A stretch of 16,255 nt of DNA from Eshraghiella sp964414835 (GCA_964414835.1 CAYPWY010000035.1:1-16255); one strand, 5' to 3'. Counted from the first letter of the stretch, positions 1-8,676 are shown. The notes: generated from the letters alone by a model not told the origin. Made by a program: numbers and translations.

Positions 1-378
1 AAGATGTCCACCATGTGCAAGATTCATTCCCATATAAGTATCGCCCGGCTCAAGAACGGCAAAAAATACTGCCATATTTGCCTGTGCTCCTGAATGCGGC
101 TGTACATTGACATATTCACATCCGAAAAGCTTCTTAGCTCTCTCACGTGCCACTTCCTCAACAATATCAACATACTGACATCCGCCGTAATATCTCTTGG
201 CAGGATAGCCCTCGGCATACTTATTGGTAAGCGTACTTCCCATTGCCGCCATAACAGCTTTGCTTACGAAATTCTCTGATGCAATAAGCTCAATATGGTC
301 ATTCTGCCTTCCGGTCTCAAGCTTAATGGCATCTGCAATTTCAGGGTCAAATACCTGAATTTCATCAAATGAATACAT
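1..378 (-). CDS. glyA: Serine hydroxymethyltransferase, N-terminal 126 residues (runs off the left edge)
   Basis: GlyA is the PLP-dependent cytosolic enzyme that interconverts serine and glycine while charging tetrahydrofolate with a one-carbon unit. Only the N-terminal part is present. Translation begins MYSFDEIQVF and contains the family hallmarks IELIASENF (about residues 27-35), NKYAEGYPAKRYYGGCQYVD (about 52-71) and NVQPHSGAQAN (about 92-102), which form the substrate and PLP pocket in this family. The ATG at 376-378 is preceded by GGAGGA at 385-390 with a 6-base spacer, so the start is secure. A good sigma-A-type promoter lies in the 56-base gap to aspS, so glyA is probably transcribed on its own as well as by read-through. 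Nothing in the visible part looks damaged. Confidence 0.96.
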   Translation of the reverse strand, partial: MYSFDEIQVFDPEIADAIKLETGRQNDHIELIASENFVSKAVMAAMGSTLTNKYAEGYPAKRYYGGCQYVDIVEEVARERAKKLFGCEYVNVQPHSGAQANMAVFFAVLEPGDTYMGMNLAHGGHL

Positions 379-409
379 AGTGGTTCCTCCAAACATAATA
401 ATTTGTTCT

Positions 410-438
410 ATTATACATAATCACAGGAAAATTCTCAA
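410..438 (-). promoter_or_regulatory. Probable sigma-A promoter for glyA
   Basis: Read on the minus strand, TTGAGA (433-438) and TATAAT (410-415) are 17 bases apart, matching the housekeeping consensus at 5 of 6 and 6 of 6 positions. Transcription would start near 403, giving a leader of about 25 bases that carries the GGAGGA ribosome site of glyA. The -35 box overlaps the aspS stop codon. Confidence 0.7.
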
Positions 439-2231
439 CCTGAAATTATATCAGATTTTACTGAAATTCCCAATTCCTCAAGCTGCGCATCCTCCACCAA
501 ATCAGGTGCTCCCGTAAGAAGACATGAAGCATCCTTTACTTTAGGGAACGCAATTACATCACGTATGTTATCCGTCTTTGCCATAAGCATGACCAGACGG
601 TCAAGACCGTATGCAAGTCCCGCATGAGGCGGCACGCCGTACTTAAACGCATTAAGAAGGAACCCAAACTGCTCGTTGGCTTTCTCATCTGTAAATCCCA
701 GAATGTTGAACATCTTCTTCTGAATATCATTTTGATGGATACGGACGCTTCCTCCTCCGATTTCAACACCGTTAAGTGTGATGTCGTATGCTTTTGCCCT
801 TACTTTTTCAGGTGCCGTATCAAGAAGCTCTATATCCTCCTCCATCATCATTGTAAATGGGTGATGCATTGCCAGAAGCCTGTTTTGCTCATCAGACCAT
901 TCAAAAAGCGGAAATTCCGTAATCCACAGGAATTTGTATTCGTCAGCCTTGCGGAGTCCAAGCTCATCGGCTATCTCAAGACGAAGCGCTCCGAGAACGT
1001 TCCATACAAGCTTTGTCTGGTCTGCGGCAAAAAGAAGCAAATCTCCCGGCTTTCCTTCCATTCTCTCAATTATTGCCTTCATCTCATCCTCAGTCATAAA
1101 CTTTGCAAAGGATGATTTAATTTCACCATTGTCACCTATTGCAATGTATGCAAGACCTTTAGCACCATATCCCTTGGCAAACTCAACAAGCGCGTCTATT
1201 TTTTTACGAGGCATTGCTCCCTGACCGTTGGCATTGATACCACGTACAGTTCCGCCGTTTTCAATAGCTCCTGTGAACACCCCGAATCCGCAGTTTTTCA
1301 CAATATCCGATATATCCTTAAGCTCCATACCAAAACGGACATCCGGTTTATCGGAGCCAAAACGGTTCATAGCCTCATTCCATGTCATTCTCTGAATAGG
1401 AAGCTCAATATCAAGTCCCAGAACCTCCTTAAAAAGCCTGCTGATAAGCCTTTCGTTGACATCAATTACATCATCAATATCTACGAAAGAAAGTTCCATA
1501 TCTATCTGGGTAAACTCAGGCTGCCTGTCCGCGCGCAAATCCTCATCACGGAAGCATTTTGCAATCTGAAAATACCTGTCATAGCCTGAGCACATCAAAA
1601 GCTGTTTGAACAGCTGAGGCGACTGGGGAAGTGCATAGAATGAACCCTGATGAACGCGGCTTGGTACAATATAATCCCTTGCTCCCTCAGGTGTACTTTT
1701 TACAAGAATCGGTGTTTCTATCTCAAGAAAGCCCTCATCGGCAAGAAACTGTCTTGTGATTGTAGCAATATTGCTTCTCATCATAAGTATTTTCTGTAGG
1801 TCAGGTCTTCTAAGGTCAAGAAAACGGTATTTTAATCTTATTTCCTCCTTAGTCTTGGAATCCTCCTCCACAGGAAACGGCGGTGTTTCAGATTCCGAAA
1901 GCACACGAAGTCCTGTTGCCACAACCTCAATCCTTCCGGTTGCAATATTTTCGTTGACTGCACCGGCTCTTGCCGTAACCTGACCTGTGACAGCGATAAC
2001 GTATTCGCTTCTCAGTGCACCTGCTTTTTCAAAGCCCTCCGTTCCGATTTTATCTTCCTCAAAAATAATCTGAAGTATCCCAGAGCGGTCTCTTAAATCC
2101 ACAAAGCATATTCCGCCCTTGTTTCTGTTTTTTGCAACCCAGCCCATAACTGTGACTGTCTGACCGATATTTGTCTCGTTAAGCTCTGCGCATCTGCAGG
2201 TTCTCTTAAGACCATTCATTGATTCTGCCAT
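435..2231 (-). CDS. aspS: Aspartyl-tRNA synthetase, bacterial type
   Basis: AspRS is a cytosolic class II synthetase that attaches aspartate to tRNA-Asp. At 598 residues it has normal bacterial length. The order of domains is an N-terminal OB-fold anticodon-binding domain (about residues 10-110, with VTVMGWVAKNRNKGG and FVDLRDRSG), the class II catalytic core with the flipping-loop motif TPEGARDYIVPSR (about 180-192), motif 2 CFRDEDLRADRQPEFTQID (about 226-244), the bacterial GAD insertion in the middle, and motif 3 GLAYGLDRLVMLM near the C-terminus. The signature EIGGGSVRIH precedes motif 3. The ATG start has GGAGA 7 bases upstream. The gene follows hisS by 21 bases and is probably the last gene of the rel operon. 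The OB-fold residue aligned with E. coli Leu30, which influences tRNA discrimination, is Lys38 here, so I do not predict discriminating or non-discriminating activity. Confidence 0.97.
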   Translation of the reverse strand: MAESMNGLKRTCRCAELNETNIGQTVTVMGWVAKNRNKGGICFVDLRDRSGILQIIFEEDKIGTEGFEKAGALRSEYVIAVTGQVTARAGAVNENIATGRIEVVATGLRVLSESETPPFPVEEDSKTKEEIRLKYRFLDLRRPDLQKILMMRSNIATITRQFLADEGFLEIETPILVKSTPEGARDYIVPSRVHQGSFYALPQSPQLFKQLLMCSGYDRYFQIAKCFRDEDLRADRQPEFTQIDMELSFVDIDDVIDVNERLISRLFKEVLGLDIELPIQRMTWNEAMNRFGSDKPDVRFGMELKDISDIVKNCGFGVFTGAIENGGTVRGINANGQGAMPRKKIDALVEFAKGYGAKGLAYIAIGDNGEIKSSFAKFMTEDEMKAIIERMEGKPGDLLLFAADQTKLVWNVLGALRLEIADELGLRKADEYKFLWITEFPLFEWSDEQNRLLAMHHPFTMMMEEDIELLDTAPEKVRAKAYDITLNGVEIGGGSVRIHQNDIQKKMFNILGFTDEKANEQFGFLLNAFKYGVPPHAGLAYGLDRLVMLMAKTDNIRDVIAFPKVKDASCLLTGAPDLVEDAQLEELGISVKSDIISG

Positions 2232-2252
2232 TGTATTATCTCCTACTTAGTT

Positions 2253-3512
2253 TTATTTTATCGGATTTTTGTAAAATTCCTTAAATTCTCTGTAGCCTTC
2301 CTTTTCAAGCTGCTCTTTCTGGAATTTCTTATTCTTATTCATCCTTACTACCAGAACATCAGTCCCGTTTTTGCGCATATCCTGCGCTTCTTTAATTATG
2401 TCACACAGCATCTGTGATTGTATGCCTTTTTCTATTAAAAATGCGGTCTTGTCCTTCTTGGAAGGTATCTGGAAATCATTATCAAGAAGGATGGTAACAA
2501 TTCTCTCAAAGCCTATTGAAAATCCGCAGGCAGGTGTGTCCTGTCCTGTAAACTTGCCCACCATCTTATCATAGCGTCCGCCGCCGCCTACACTTGAGCC
2601 GAATTCAGGCACCTCGATTTCAAAAATCGTTCCTGTATAATATGACATTCCACGCACAAGAGTCGGGTCAAAAACAACCTCAAACCGGTACTCCTTAGTG
2701 CCGTTGACACTTTCAATAATCTCACTAAGGCTTTGCTTAACCTCCGGCTCCAGAAAACCGCTTATCTTGTCCGACACATATTCCAGACCGTTATCCGAAT
2801 CCTGTATTCCGTTAAAAAGTTCAACATATTTGTCAACTGATTCCTGTGAATAGCCCGCTTTCAGCAGCTCCTCTTTGACGCCTTCAAGCCCAATCTTGTC
2901 CATCTTATCCAATATGATAAAGACTGAATCGTAATCATCTTCGGCAAATCCGCTGTAAGCAGCCATTGCTTTAAGTATACGGCGCTCATTTATTTTGATT
3001 TTAAAATCCTTAAATCCGATTTTTCCCATTGTGGTAGTGGTGGCAAGAATAAGTTCAATCTCTGCCAGATTTCCCGGTTCTCCCAGAATATCTATATCAC
3101 ACTGGTAAAACTGCCTGAAACGTCCCTTCTGAGGCCTGTCCGCCCTCCACACAGGTCCAATCTGCAATGCCTTAAAGGGTGATGAAAGTGATGCCGCATT
3201 GTTGGAATAAAATCTTACAAGGGGAACCGTAAGGTCATATCTTAATCCTCCGTCTGCAAGGTCTGCCTCGCTTTGGGCGGTCTCAAGATTAAGCTTCTCA
3301 CCCCTTTTGAGAATTTTGAAAATGAGCTTTTCATTCTCTCCTCCCTGTTTGCTTGACAGATTGGCAATGTTTTCAACTGCCGGGGTTTCAATGGATGTAA
3401 ATCCGAAGCTTGCATATGTTTCCTTAATCAGACCGATAAGATAATCCCTTATCTGCATTTCTCTGGGTAAAATGTCTTTCATGCCGGTCATAGGTTTCTT
3501 GATTAATGCCAT
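2253..3512 (-). CDS. hisS: Histidyl-tRNA synthetase (Bacteroidetes/eukaryote-like variant with short anticodon domain)
   Basis: HisRS is a class II synthetase charging tRNA-His in the cytosol. Visible landmarks are motif 1 near residues 25-45, DLTVPLVRFY (93-102), motif 2 VWRADRPQKGRFRQFYQCD (121-139), the histidine signature LVRGMSYYTGTIFE (285-298) with the catalytic arginine at 287, and motif 3 CGFSIGFERI (329-338). QFYQCD in motif 2 is the form I associate with Bacteroidetes and eukaryotic HisRS; typical bacterial enzymes read QFHQ. The anticodon-binding domain after about residue 350 is short, roughly 65-70 residues, and ends soon after KNKKFQKEQLEKEGY. The length is 419. HisZ paralogues lack this domain and the signature arginine context, so HisRS is preferred. 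The stop of the upstream HD-GYP gene overlaps the start as TAATG, and GAGGA sits 7 bases before the ATG, pointing to translational coupling. Confidence 0.93.
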   Translation of the reverse strand: MALIKKPMTGMKDILPREMQIRDYLIGLIKETYASFGFTSIETPAVENIANLSSKQGGENEKLIFKILKRGEKLNLETAQSEADLADGGLRYDLTVPLVRFYSNNAASLSSPFKALQIGPVWRADRPQKGRFRQFYQCDIDILGEPGNLAEIELILATTTTMGKIGFKDFKIKINERRILKAMAAYSGFAEDDYDSVFIILDKMDKIGLEGVKEELLKAGYSQESVDKYVELFNGIQDSDNGLEYVSDKISGFLEPEVKQSLSEIIESVNGTKEYRFEVVFDPTLVRGMSYYTGTIFEIEVPEFGSSVGGGGRYDKMVGKFTGQDTPACGFSIGFERIVTILLDNDFQIPSKKDKTAFLIEKGIQSQMLCDIIKEAQDMRKNGTDVLVVRMNKNKKFQKEQLEKEGYREFKEFYKNPIK

Positions 3513-4183
3513 TATTTTTTCCTCGTTTCCATAAAATTAATAAATTTATCGTAATCGAAATCAATAAAAGTTCTGTTGCTTTTGATTATCTCCAATGTTT
3601 CGGGCTCGTGAATCACCTTCTGAAAAGCTATGAATACTTCCATATCATAATTATCAATCTCGTCAATAAGAATTTCCATAGCCGTATCTATGTCAAAAGC
3701 CTTACGGTAAGGTCTGTCTGATATAAGTGCAGTAAATGTATCGGCAACTCTCATAACCCTTGCACCAAAAGGTATATCTTCACCTTTAAGATTCTCAGGA
3801 TACCCCGAACCGTCATAATTCTCATGGTGATACAAAACCGACTGAAGTATAAACGGAGAAAAGTCATAATATTGAAGTATATCATAACTTATCTTGGAAT
3901 GCATCCTCATATATTTAATATTTTCCATTGCAAAGCTGTCCTGCGCCCTTCCGTACAGATAGCCGGAAAGCTTAAGCTTGCCTATGTCATGCAGCAGTCC
4001 TGCCACCGCCAAATCATAACAGGTGCCTTGGTCAAGTCCCATCTTTACAGCCGTAAGATAGGTAAGATTGCTCACACAGATTCCATGTGCCATATTGTCA
4101 GCCAAATCTGCCAGAAGCGTTCTGTTAAACTCTTCTGCCTGTATTTTAATGTCTGCCGCACTTTTTTCGATTACACTATCCAT
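3512..4183 (-). CDS. Stand-alone HD-GYP domain phosphohydrolase
   Basis: HD-GYP proteins hydrolyse cyclic dinucleotides, classically c-di-GMP, with a metal-bound HD site. With the start used here the protein has 223 residues and is essentially one domain. The metal ligands and motifs are all present: H33, HDIGK (65-69), H95, HHENYDGSGYP (119-129), and ADTFTALISDRPYRKA (about 147-162). No receiver, GAF, PAS or membrane segment is visible, so the signal it senses is unknown. A longer reading to a TTG at 4207 exists. I prefer the ATG at 4181-4183 because AGAGAAG lies 8 bases upstream of it, while the TTG has only a weak site. The ATG overlaps the hemZ end by 8 bases and the stop overlaps the hisS start, so the gene is embedded in the operon. 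The substrate (c-di-GMP or another nucleotide) cannot be told from sequence alone. Confidence 0.9.
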   Translation of the reverse strand: MDSVIEKSAADIKIQAEEFNRTLLADLADNMAHGICVSNLTYLTAVKMGLDQGTCYDLAVAGLLHDIGKLKLSGYLYGRAQDSFAMENIKYMRMHSKISYDILQYYDFSPFILQSVLYHHENYDGSGYPENLKGEDIPFGARVMRVADTFTALISDRPYRKAFDIDTAMEILIDEIDNYDMEVFIAFQKVIHEPETLEIIKSNRTFIDFDYDKFINFMETRKK

Positions 4184-5618
4184 TAAAATAACTTCTCTTT
4201 CTATCAATCATTTCATCCACCCTGTTTATATATTCATCAACGGATTTGACATTCTCTATTCTGTCGACCTTAGGGGGACTATTATATACTATTTTGCTTT
4301 GGGCGTTGGCACCTGCAGCGTATATTGACTGTTTCTCCTCCATAATCAGAATGTTGTACAGCCCTTCCTTTCCTGCTTTTGCATAACCCACATTTTCAAA
4401 ATTTCCCGCCATGTTTTTCTGACGGTAGAGATAATAGGGCTTCATTCCCATATCTGCTGCAAAATCATATGTCATAGCAATTATCTCATCAGTATTTTCG
4501 ATTATGTAATCTGCGTACTTTTCCCTGAAAATATTAAGCCCGGCGGCTCTTTTTATGGCAAGGGAATGTACCGTCAGACTGTCCGGAACAAGCTTCGCCA
4601 CTTCGTCAAGTGTGTGTTTCACATCATCTCCGTTTTCCCCCGGAAGTCCTATTATCAAATCCATATTAATATTGTTAAAACCGCAGTCCCTTGCCAGATT
4701 AAATGCATCCCTCACCTGACCTACGGTATGCTTTCTTCCAATCAAGTCAAGTGTTCTCTGATTCATTGTCTGTGGATTTATAGATATTCTGTCAATTCCA
4801 TGACTGCGAAGAGCATCAAGCTTGCCGCGGTCTATACTGTCAGGTCTTCCCGCTTCAACCGTAAATTCCCTTAATCCGCCTAAGTCAAAATTATCCTCAA
4901 TACATGAAATCAGACGGTGCAGTTGGTCAGGCAGAAGCGTTGTCGGCGTACCGCCGCCGATGTATATAGTATCCGGGCGTTTATCCTTAAACTGCTGCGA
5001 TATGTATTTAAGCTCTTTAAACAGCCCGCCAAGATATTCATCCACTCTATTGCTGTACATTGATAATGGATATGACGTAAATGAGCAGTACAGACATGTT
5101 GTTGGACAGAATGGTATGCCCACATACAGGCTGTATCCATTTTCATAATCCAATGTCTTTAGCAATTCATATTCCTTATGTGCCACCTGAACGCTCAAGT
5201 TGGATTTGGCAGGACTTATAAGGTACTCATTGTGAAGGGCATCAAGTATGTCTTCATCTGCAATGCCTTTTTCTATCATGCCAAGCGGTATCTTGACAGG
5301 TCTGATTCCTGTCAGCGTTCCCCAAGGAAGCTCCCTGCCAGTCAGCCCTGAAAATATATGGTACAGTTCTCTTTTCAAAAGATTGCGCACAACCTTTTTA
5401 TCATCAGATAAAGCCACACTATTTATTTTATGCATATCACCTGATTGTGCTACAATCCTGCCCTCAATATGATTGCATGTAACGGTCACTTCCACCGATA
5501 ATTCACATCTGTCAATGTGTTCTCTGTCTGTAATTATTTTATTGCCTGTATAAAAAGCACCAATCATAACTCTGACATCATTTTCATAGTCATGGGTGTT
5601 AATGCTCATAAAAATCAT
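4176..5618 (-). CDS. hemZ: HemZ-type radical SAM protein (oxygen-independent coproporphyrinogen III dehydrogenase-like)
   Basis: This 480-residue protein belongs to the HemN/HemZ branch of radical SAM enzymes. The [4Fe-4S] motif CPTTCLYC lies at residues 171-178 (Cys 171, 175, 178), followed by the glycine-rich YIGGGTPTTL segment that contacts SAM. An N-terminal region of about 165 residues precedes the core, as in Bacillus HemZ, and the C-terminal stretch NMAGNFENVGYAKAGKEG is typical of HemZ. HemN catalyses oxidative decarboxylation of coproporphyrinogen III. HemZ relatives are annotated by homology, and many have uncertain substrates. No other haem gene is visible here, so the porphyrin role is family inference. 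The ATG at 5616-5618 has GGAGAG 8 bases upstream, which favours it over the second ATG three codons in. It begins 19 bases after the metallo-hydrolase stop. Confidence 0.88.
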   Translation of the reverse strand: MIFMSINTHDYENDVRVMIGAFYTGNKIITDREHIDRCELSVEVTVTCNHIEGRIVAQSGDMHKINSVALSDDKKVVRNLLKRELYHIFSGLTGRELPWGTLTGIRPVKIPLGMIEKGIADEDILDALHNEYLISPAKSNLSVQVAHKEYELLKTLDYENGYSLYVGIPFCPTTCLYCSFTSYPLSMYSNRVDEYLGGLFKELKYISQQFKDKRPDTIYIGGGTPTTLLPDQLHRLISCIEDNFDLGGLREFTVEAGRPDSIDRGKLDALRSHGIDRISINPQTMNQRTLDLIGRKHTVGQVRDAFNLARDCGFNNINMDLIIGLPGENGDDVKHTLDEVAKLVPDSLTVHSLAIKRAAGLNIFREKYADYIIENTDEIIAMTYDFAADMGMKPYYLYRQKNMAGNFENVGYAKAGKEGLYNILIMEEKQSIYAAGANAQSKIVYNSPPKVDRIENVKSVDEYINRVDEMIDRKRSYFNG

Positions 5619-5637
5619 CAGGATATCTCTCCTGTCT

Positions 5638-6267
5638 TTATCTGCAGAATGGATTATATCTTATCTCACTGCCGATTGTTGTTGCATCCATATGTCCCGG
5701 ATAAACCTTGGTATCCTCCGGAAGCACAAAAAGCTTTTCCTTGATGCCTCTGCACAATGCCTGTCCGCTTCCTCCGGGAAAATCACTTCTTCCCACTGAT
5801 TCACAAAAAAGCGTGTCCCCTGAAAAAAGAACCTTCTCATCACGAAAATAATAGCATATTCCGCCAATTGTATGTCCAGGAATTTCTATTGCCCTGATAC
5901 GGTATCCGGCCACATCAAATTCCTCTCCGTCCTTAAGATACACATCTGCATCAAATGTACGGCCATCCCCCGTAAAGGAAGCTGTCAGATTCATCTGAGG
6001 GTTATGCAGCACCTCCTTTTCCGTAAGCCCTGCATATACATTTACGCCATAGCGTTCACGGATTTCATCCATGGCGAGGACATGGTCAAAATGACCATGG
6101 GTTATAAGAATTGCCTTAGGCGTAAACCCAAGCATAGCGACTTTGGCGATTATACTGCCGGCAGAATCGGCAGGGTCGATTATAATCCCCTCATTAGTCT
6201 CCTCATTGTATGCATAATAAGTGTTTGTGGCACACATTCCCAGTATGCTGTGTTCTATTCTAATCAT
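5638..6267 (-). CDS. Metallo-beta-lactamase-fold hydrolase, glyoxalase II-like
   Basis: A 209-residue single-domain cytosolic hydrolase. All metal-binding motifs of the superfamily are visible: THGHFDH (56-62), GHT (131-133, His132), SGD (149-151, Asp151) and YPGH (189-192, His192). The overall pattern, including the short length, resembles the YcbL/GloB-like group that hydrolyses glutathione or other thioesters. The longer C-terminal glutathione-binding part of classical glyoxalase II is missing, so glutathione as substrate is doubtful. The start lies 4 bases after the rel stop codon, and AGGGTGA at the rel end serves as ribosome site, so the two genes are translationally linked. A specific substrate cannot be assigned. 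Confidence 0.9.
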   Translation of the reverse strand: MIRIEHSILGMCATNTYYAYNEETNEGIIIDPADSAGSIIAKVAMLGFTPKAILITHGHFDHVLAMDEIRERYGVNVYAGLTEKEVLHNPQMNLTASFTGDGRTFDADVYLKDGEEFDVAGYRIRAIEIPGHTIGGICYYFRDEKVLFSGDTLFCESVGRSDFPGGSGQALCRGIKEKLFVLPEDTKVYPGHMDATTIGSEIRYNPFCR

Positions 6268-6271
6268 ATTG

Positions 6272-8563
6272 TCACCCTGTAGTTCTTTCTACATCTATTA
6301 CGCCCTCTATCGAACGGAGCTTTCCTGCCAGCTCCTTGAGTTCCTCTATTCCTGACGTTTCAAAACCTATCTCAATAGTAGCTGTTCCCTGTTTGCTTAT
6401 ACGGCAGTTCATGCTGAGCACATCAATTTTTCTCTCCGTAAACACCTTGGAAACATCCACTATAAGACCTGTCCTGTTATTGGCATATATCTTAATATCC
6501 GCAGAATACCGCTCATTGCTGGTGCCGGTAGGAATCCTCTGCCATTCGGCTTCAATAAGGCGCGATTTGTCCAGCTCCGACATATTAATCACATTAACAC
6601 AATCCGTTCTGTGAATTGATATGCCTCTTCCTCTTGTGACAAAGCCTACTATCTCATCTCCCGGCACAGGACTGCAGCACTTGGAAAATCTCACCGAAAC
6701 ATCATCTGTTCCCTTGACCGTTATGCCGCTTTTGCCGGTATTGCCGCTGCTTCTGGATTTATTGTCGGCGCCTGATGCCTCTTCAAGCACATCCTTATCG
6801 GTAATTTCTTCACGGCGCTTTTTGTCATATTCCTCAAGAAGCTTATTGACAACCTGCCCTTCTTTAAGTCCGCCATGTCCCACAGCCGCAAGAACCGAAT
6901 CCCAATCCCTGAAGCCGTATTTGGTCATGGTCTTATCCATAAATTCAGGCTTCAGCAAATCGCTGAGATTAATGTTTTTGCCCTTACAGTAGACTGATAT
7001 AAGCTCCTTACCCTTGATAATATTATCGTCCTTAAGCTCCGCCTTAAACCATGCGTTAATCTTGGACCGTGCCTGCGGGCTTTTCACTATGGCAAGCCAG
7101 TCCCGGCTTGGACCTTTGGAGTTCTGGGAAGTAATTATATCTATTCTGTCACCGTTTTTAATATGGTAATCAATAGTTACAAGCTTGCCGTTAACCTTGG
7201 CACCCACCATTTTGTTTCCCACTGCCGAATGTATACTGTATGCAAAATCTATCGGTGTGGAGCCTGCAGGAAGATTCTTGACATCACCCTTAGGAGTAAA
7301 ACAATATACACTGTCAGAGAACAAATCTAAGTCGCTTTTAATGAGACTTAAAAATTCCTTGTTATCCGACATATCCCTCTGCCATTCAAGAATCTGGCGA
7401 AGCCATGTCAGTTTAGCTTCTTCCCTGTCATCTCCCTTGGTACCGTCTATATTTTCTTTATATTTCCAGTGAGCCGCAATACCGTACTCGGCAGTTCTAT
7501 GCATCTCATAGGTTCTTATCTGAATTTCAAAGGGCTGACCGGTAGGCGCTATAAGCGTAGTATGCAATGACTGGTACATATTCTGCTTAGGCATGGCAAT
7601 ATAATCCTTAAAACGTCCCGGAATAGGCTTGTACATTTCATGTATCACACCCAGTGCTGCATAACAGTCCTTTACTGTATCAACTATAATTCGTACTGCA
7701 AACAAATCGTATATCTGGTCAAGTGTTTTATCCTGATTGACCATCTTCTTATATATACTGAAAAAGTGCTTAACCCTTCCGTCAATCTCACAGGCGATTC
7801 CCGCATTATCTATATGCTGTTTTACCTCTGCCACAATATCCTTGACAAACTTTTCTCTTGCCTCTTTGCCAAGCTTCAGCTGCCGTTCCAAATCATTGTA
7901 AACCTCCGGCTGCAAAAACTTCAGCGACAAATCATCCAGCTCTACTTTAATTTTGGATATACCAAGACGCTGTGCGATTGGCGAGTATATCTCCATGGTC
8001 TCACGGGATTTCTCAATCTGCTTCTCAGGTGTCTGGAACTGCATGGTCCTCTGGTTATGGAGTCTGTCCGCAAGCTTAATCAGTATAACCCTTATGTCCT
8101 TAGCCATAGCAAGGAACATTTTACGGAGATTCTCCGCCTGTTTGTCTATCTTATCATGCTCATAATTGAGCTGTGTCAACTTAGTGACACCATCCACCAG
8201 CAGAAAAACCTCTTCACCAAATTCTTTTATTATCATTTCTCCGGTGACATCCGTGTCCTCTATGACATCATGGAGAAGCCCTGCCATAATCGTCTCCTTG
8301 TCAAGCTCAAGCTGTGCAAGAATTATGGCAACACAAAGAGGGTGAATAATGTATGGTTCACCCGATTTACGCTTCTGATCCTTATGTGCCTCATTGGCAA
8401 CCCTGTAAGCTTTCTCTACCAGTGAAAGGTCGGTGGACGGATGATACTTAAGAATACTTGTCTTAAGTTCCTCAAAAAGCTTATCGGGTTCATTACTGGT
8501 CGGCGGATAAAGCGGTGTTTCATCTATTTTACGTCGTTGTTTGAAATTTTCATCTTCAGGCAT
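6272..8563 (-). CDS. rel: Bifunctional (p)ppGpp synthetase/hydrolase, Rel/SpoT type
   Basis: This is the long RSH protein that makes and degrades the stringent-response alarmone (p)ppGpp. Domains in order (numbers from the longer TTG reading; subtract 4): HD hydrolase about 45-200 with IIHP near 76-79 and LLHDVIEDT at 100-108; synthetase about 210-375 with GRVKHFFSIYKKM and RFKDYIAMPKQNMYQSLH; TGS about 420-482; a zinc-finger/helical part with SKCCSPVPGDE and HRTDC; and a C-terminal ACT domain. The synthetase carries RFKD, the RXKD form typical of bifunctional Rel and not the EXDD form of synthetase-only RelA, and HD residues H102-D103 are intact, so both activities are expected. The ATG at 8561-8563 has GGAGAG (8568-8573) 4 bases upstream. 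A TTG four codons earlier overlaps that ribosome site and is rejected. The product has 763 residues and is the first gene of the left operon. Confidence 0.96.
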   Translation of the reverse strand: MPEDENFKQRRKIDETPLYPPTSNEPDKLFEELKTSILKYHPSTDLSLVEKAYRVANEAHKDQKRKSGEPYIIHPLCVAIILAQLELDKETIMAGLLHDVIEDTDVTGEMIIKEFGEEVFLLVDGVTKLTQLNYEHDKIDKQAENLRKMFLAMAKDIRVILIKLADRLHNQRTMQFQTPEKQIEKSRETMEIYSPIAQRLGISKIKVELDDLSLKFLQPEVYNDLERQLKLGKEAREKFVKDIVAEVKQHIDNAGIACEIDGRVKHFFSIYKKMVNQDKTLDQIYDLFAVRIIVDTVKDCYAALGVIHEMYKPIPGRFKDYIAMPKQNMYQSLHTTLIAPTGQPFEIQIRTYEMHRTAEYGIAAHWKYKENIDGTKGDDREEAKLTWLRQILEWQRDMSDNKEFLSLIKSDLDLFSDSVYCFTPKGDVKNLPAGSTPIDFAYSIHSAVGNKMVGAKVNGKLVTIDYHIKNGDRIDIITSQNSKGPSRDWLAIVKSPQARSKINAWFKAELKDDNIIKGKELISVYCKGKNINLSDLLKPEFMDKTMTKYGFRDWDSVLAAVGHGGLKEGQVVNKLLEEYDKKRREEITDKDVLEEASGADNKSRSSGNTGKSGITVKGTDDVSVRFSKCCSPVPGDEIVGFVTRGRGISIHRTDCVNVINMSELDKSRLIEAEWQRIPTGTSNERYSADIKIYANNRTGLIVDVSKVFTERKIDVLSMNCRISKQGTATIEIGFETSGIEELKELAGKLRSIEGVIDVERTTG

Positions 8564-8602
8564 AGCACTCTCCAATTACCCAATCAGGGTTTAATCTATT
8601 TT

Positions 8603-8631
8603 ATTTTAAAACTATCCGCCAAAAAAAGCAA
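8603..8631 (-). promoter_or_regulatory. Possible promoter for the rel operon
   Basis: On the minus strand TTGCTT (8626-8631) and TAAAAT (8603-8608) are separated by 17 bases, placing a start near 8596 and a leader of about 33 bases ahead of rel. The -10 box matches 5 of 6 and the -35 box 3 of 6 consensus bases. The region is AT-rich, and another -10-like TATAAA lies further upstream, so this is a candidate only. Confidence 0.35.
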
Positions 8632-8676
8632 TAAACAGTTTATATAAGGTATAAATTTCTATAATTGTGTACAGAA

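Noticed and set aside
4184..4207. TTG start of the HD-GYP gene
   Set aside because: Poor ribosome site, whereas the ATG at 4183 has AGAGAAG at the right distance.
7640..8425. Plus-strand open frame of 261 codons opposite rel
   Set aside because: It is antisense to the conserved hydrolase and synthetase domains of Rel, has no ribosome site, and its translation is compositionally odd with no recognisable motif.
8564..8575. TTG start of rel four codons upstream
   Set aside because: That TTG overlaps the GGAGAG that serves the ATG at 8563.
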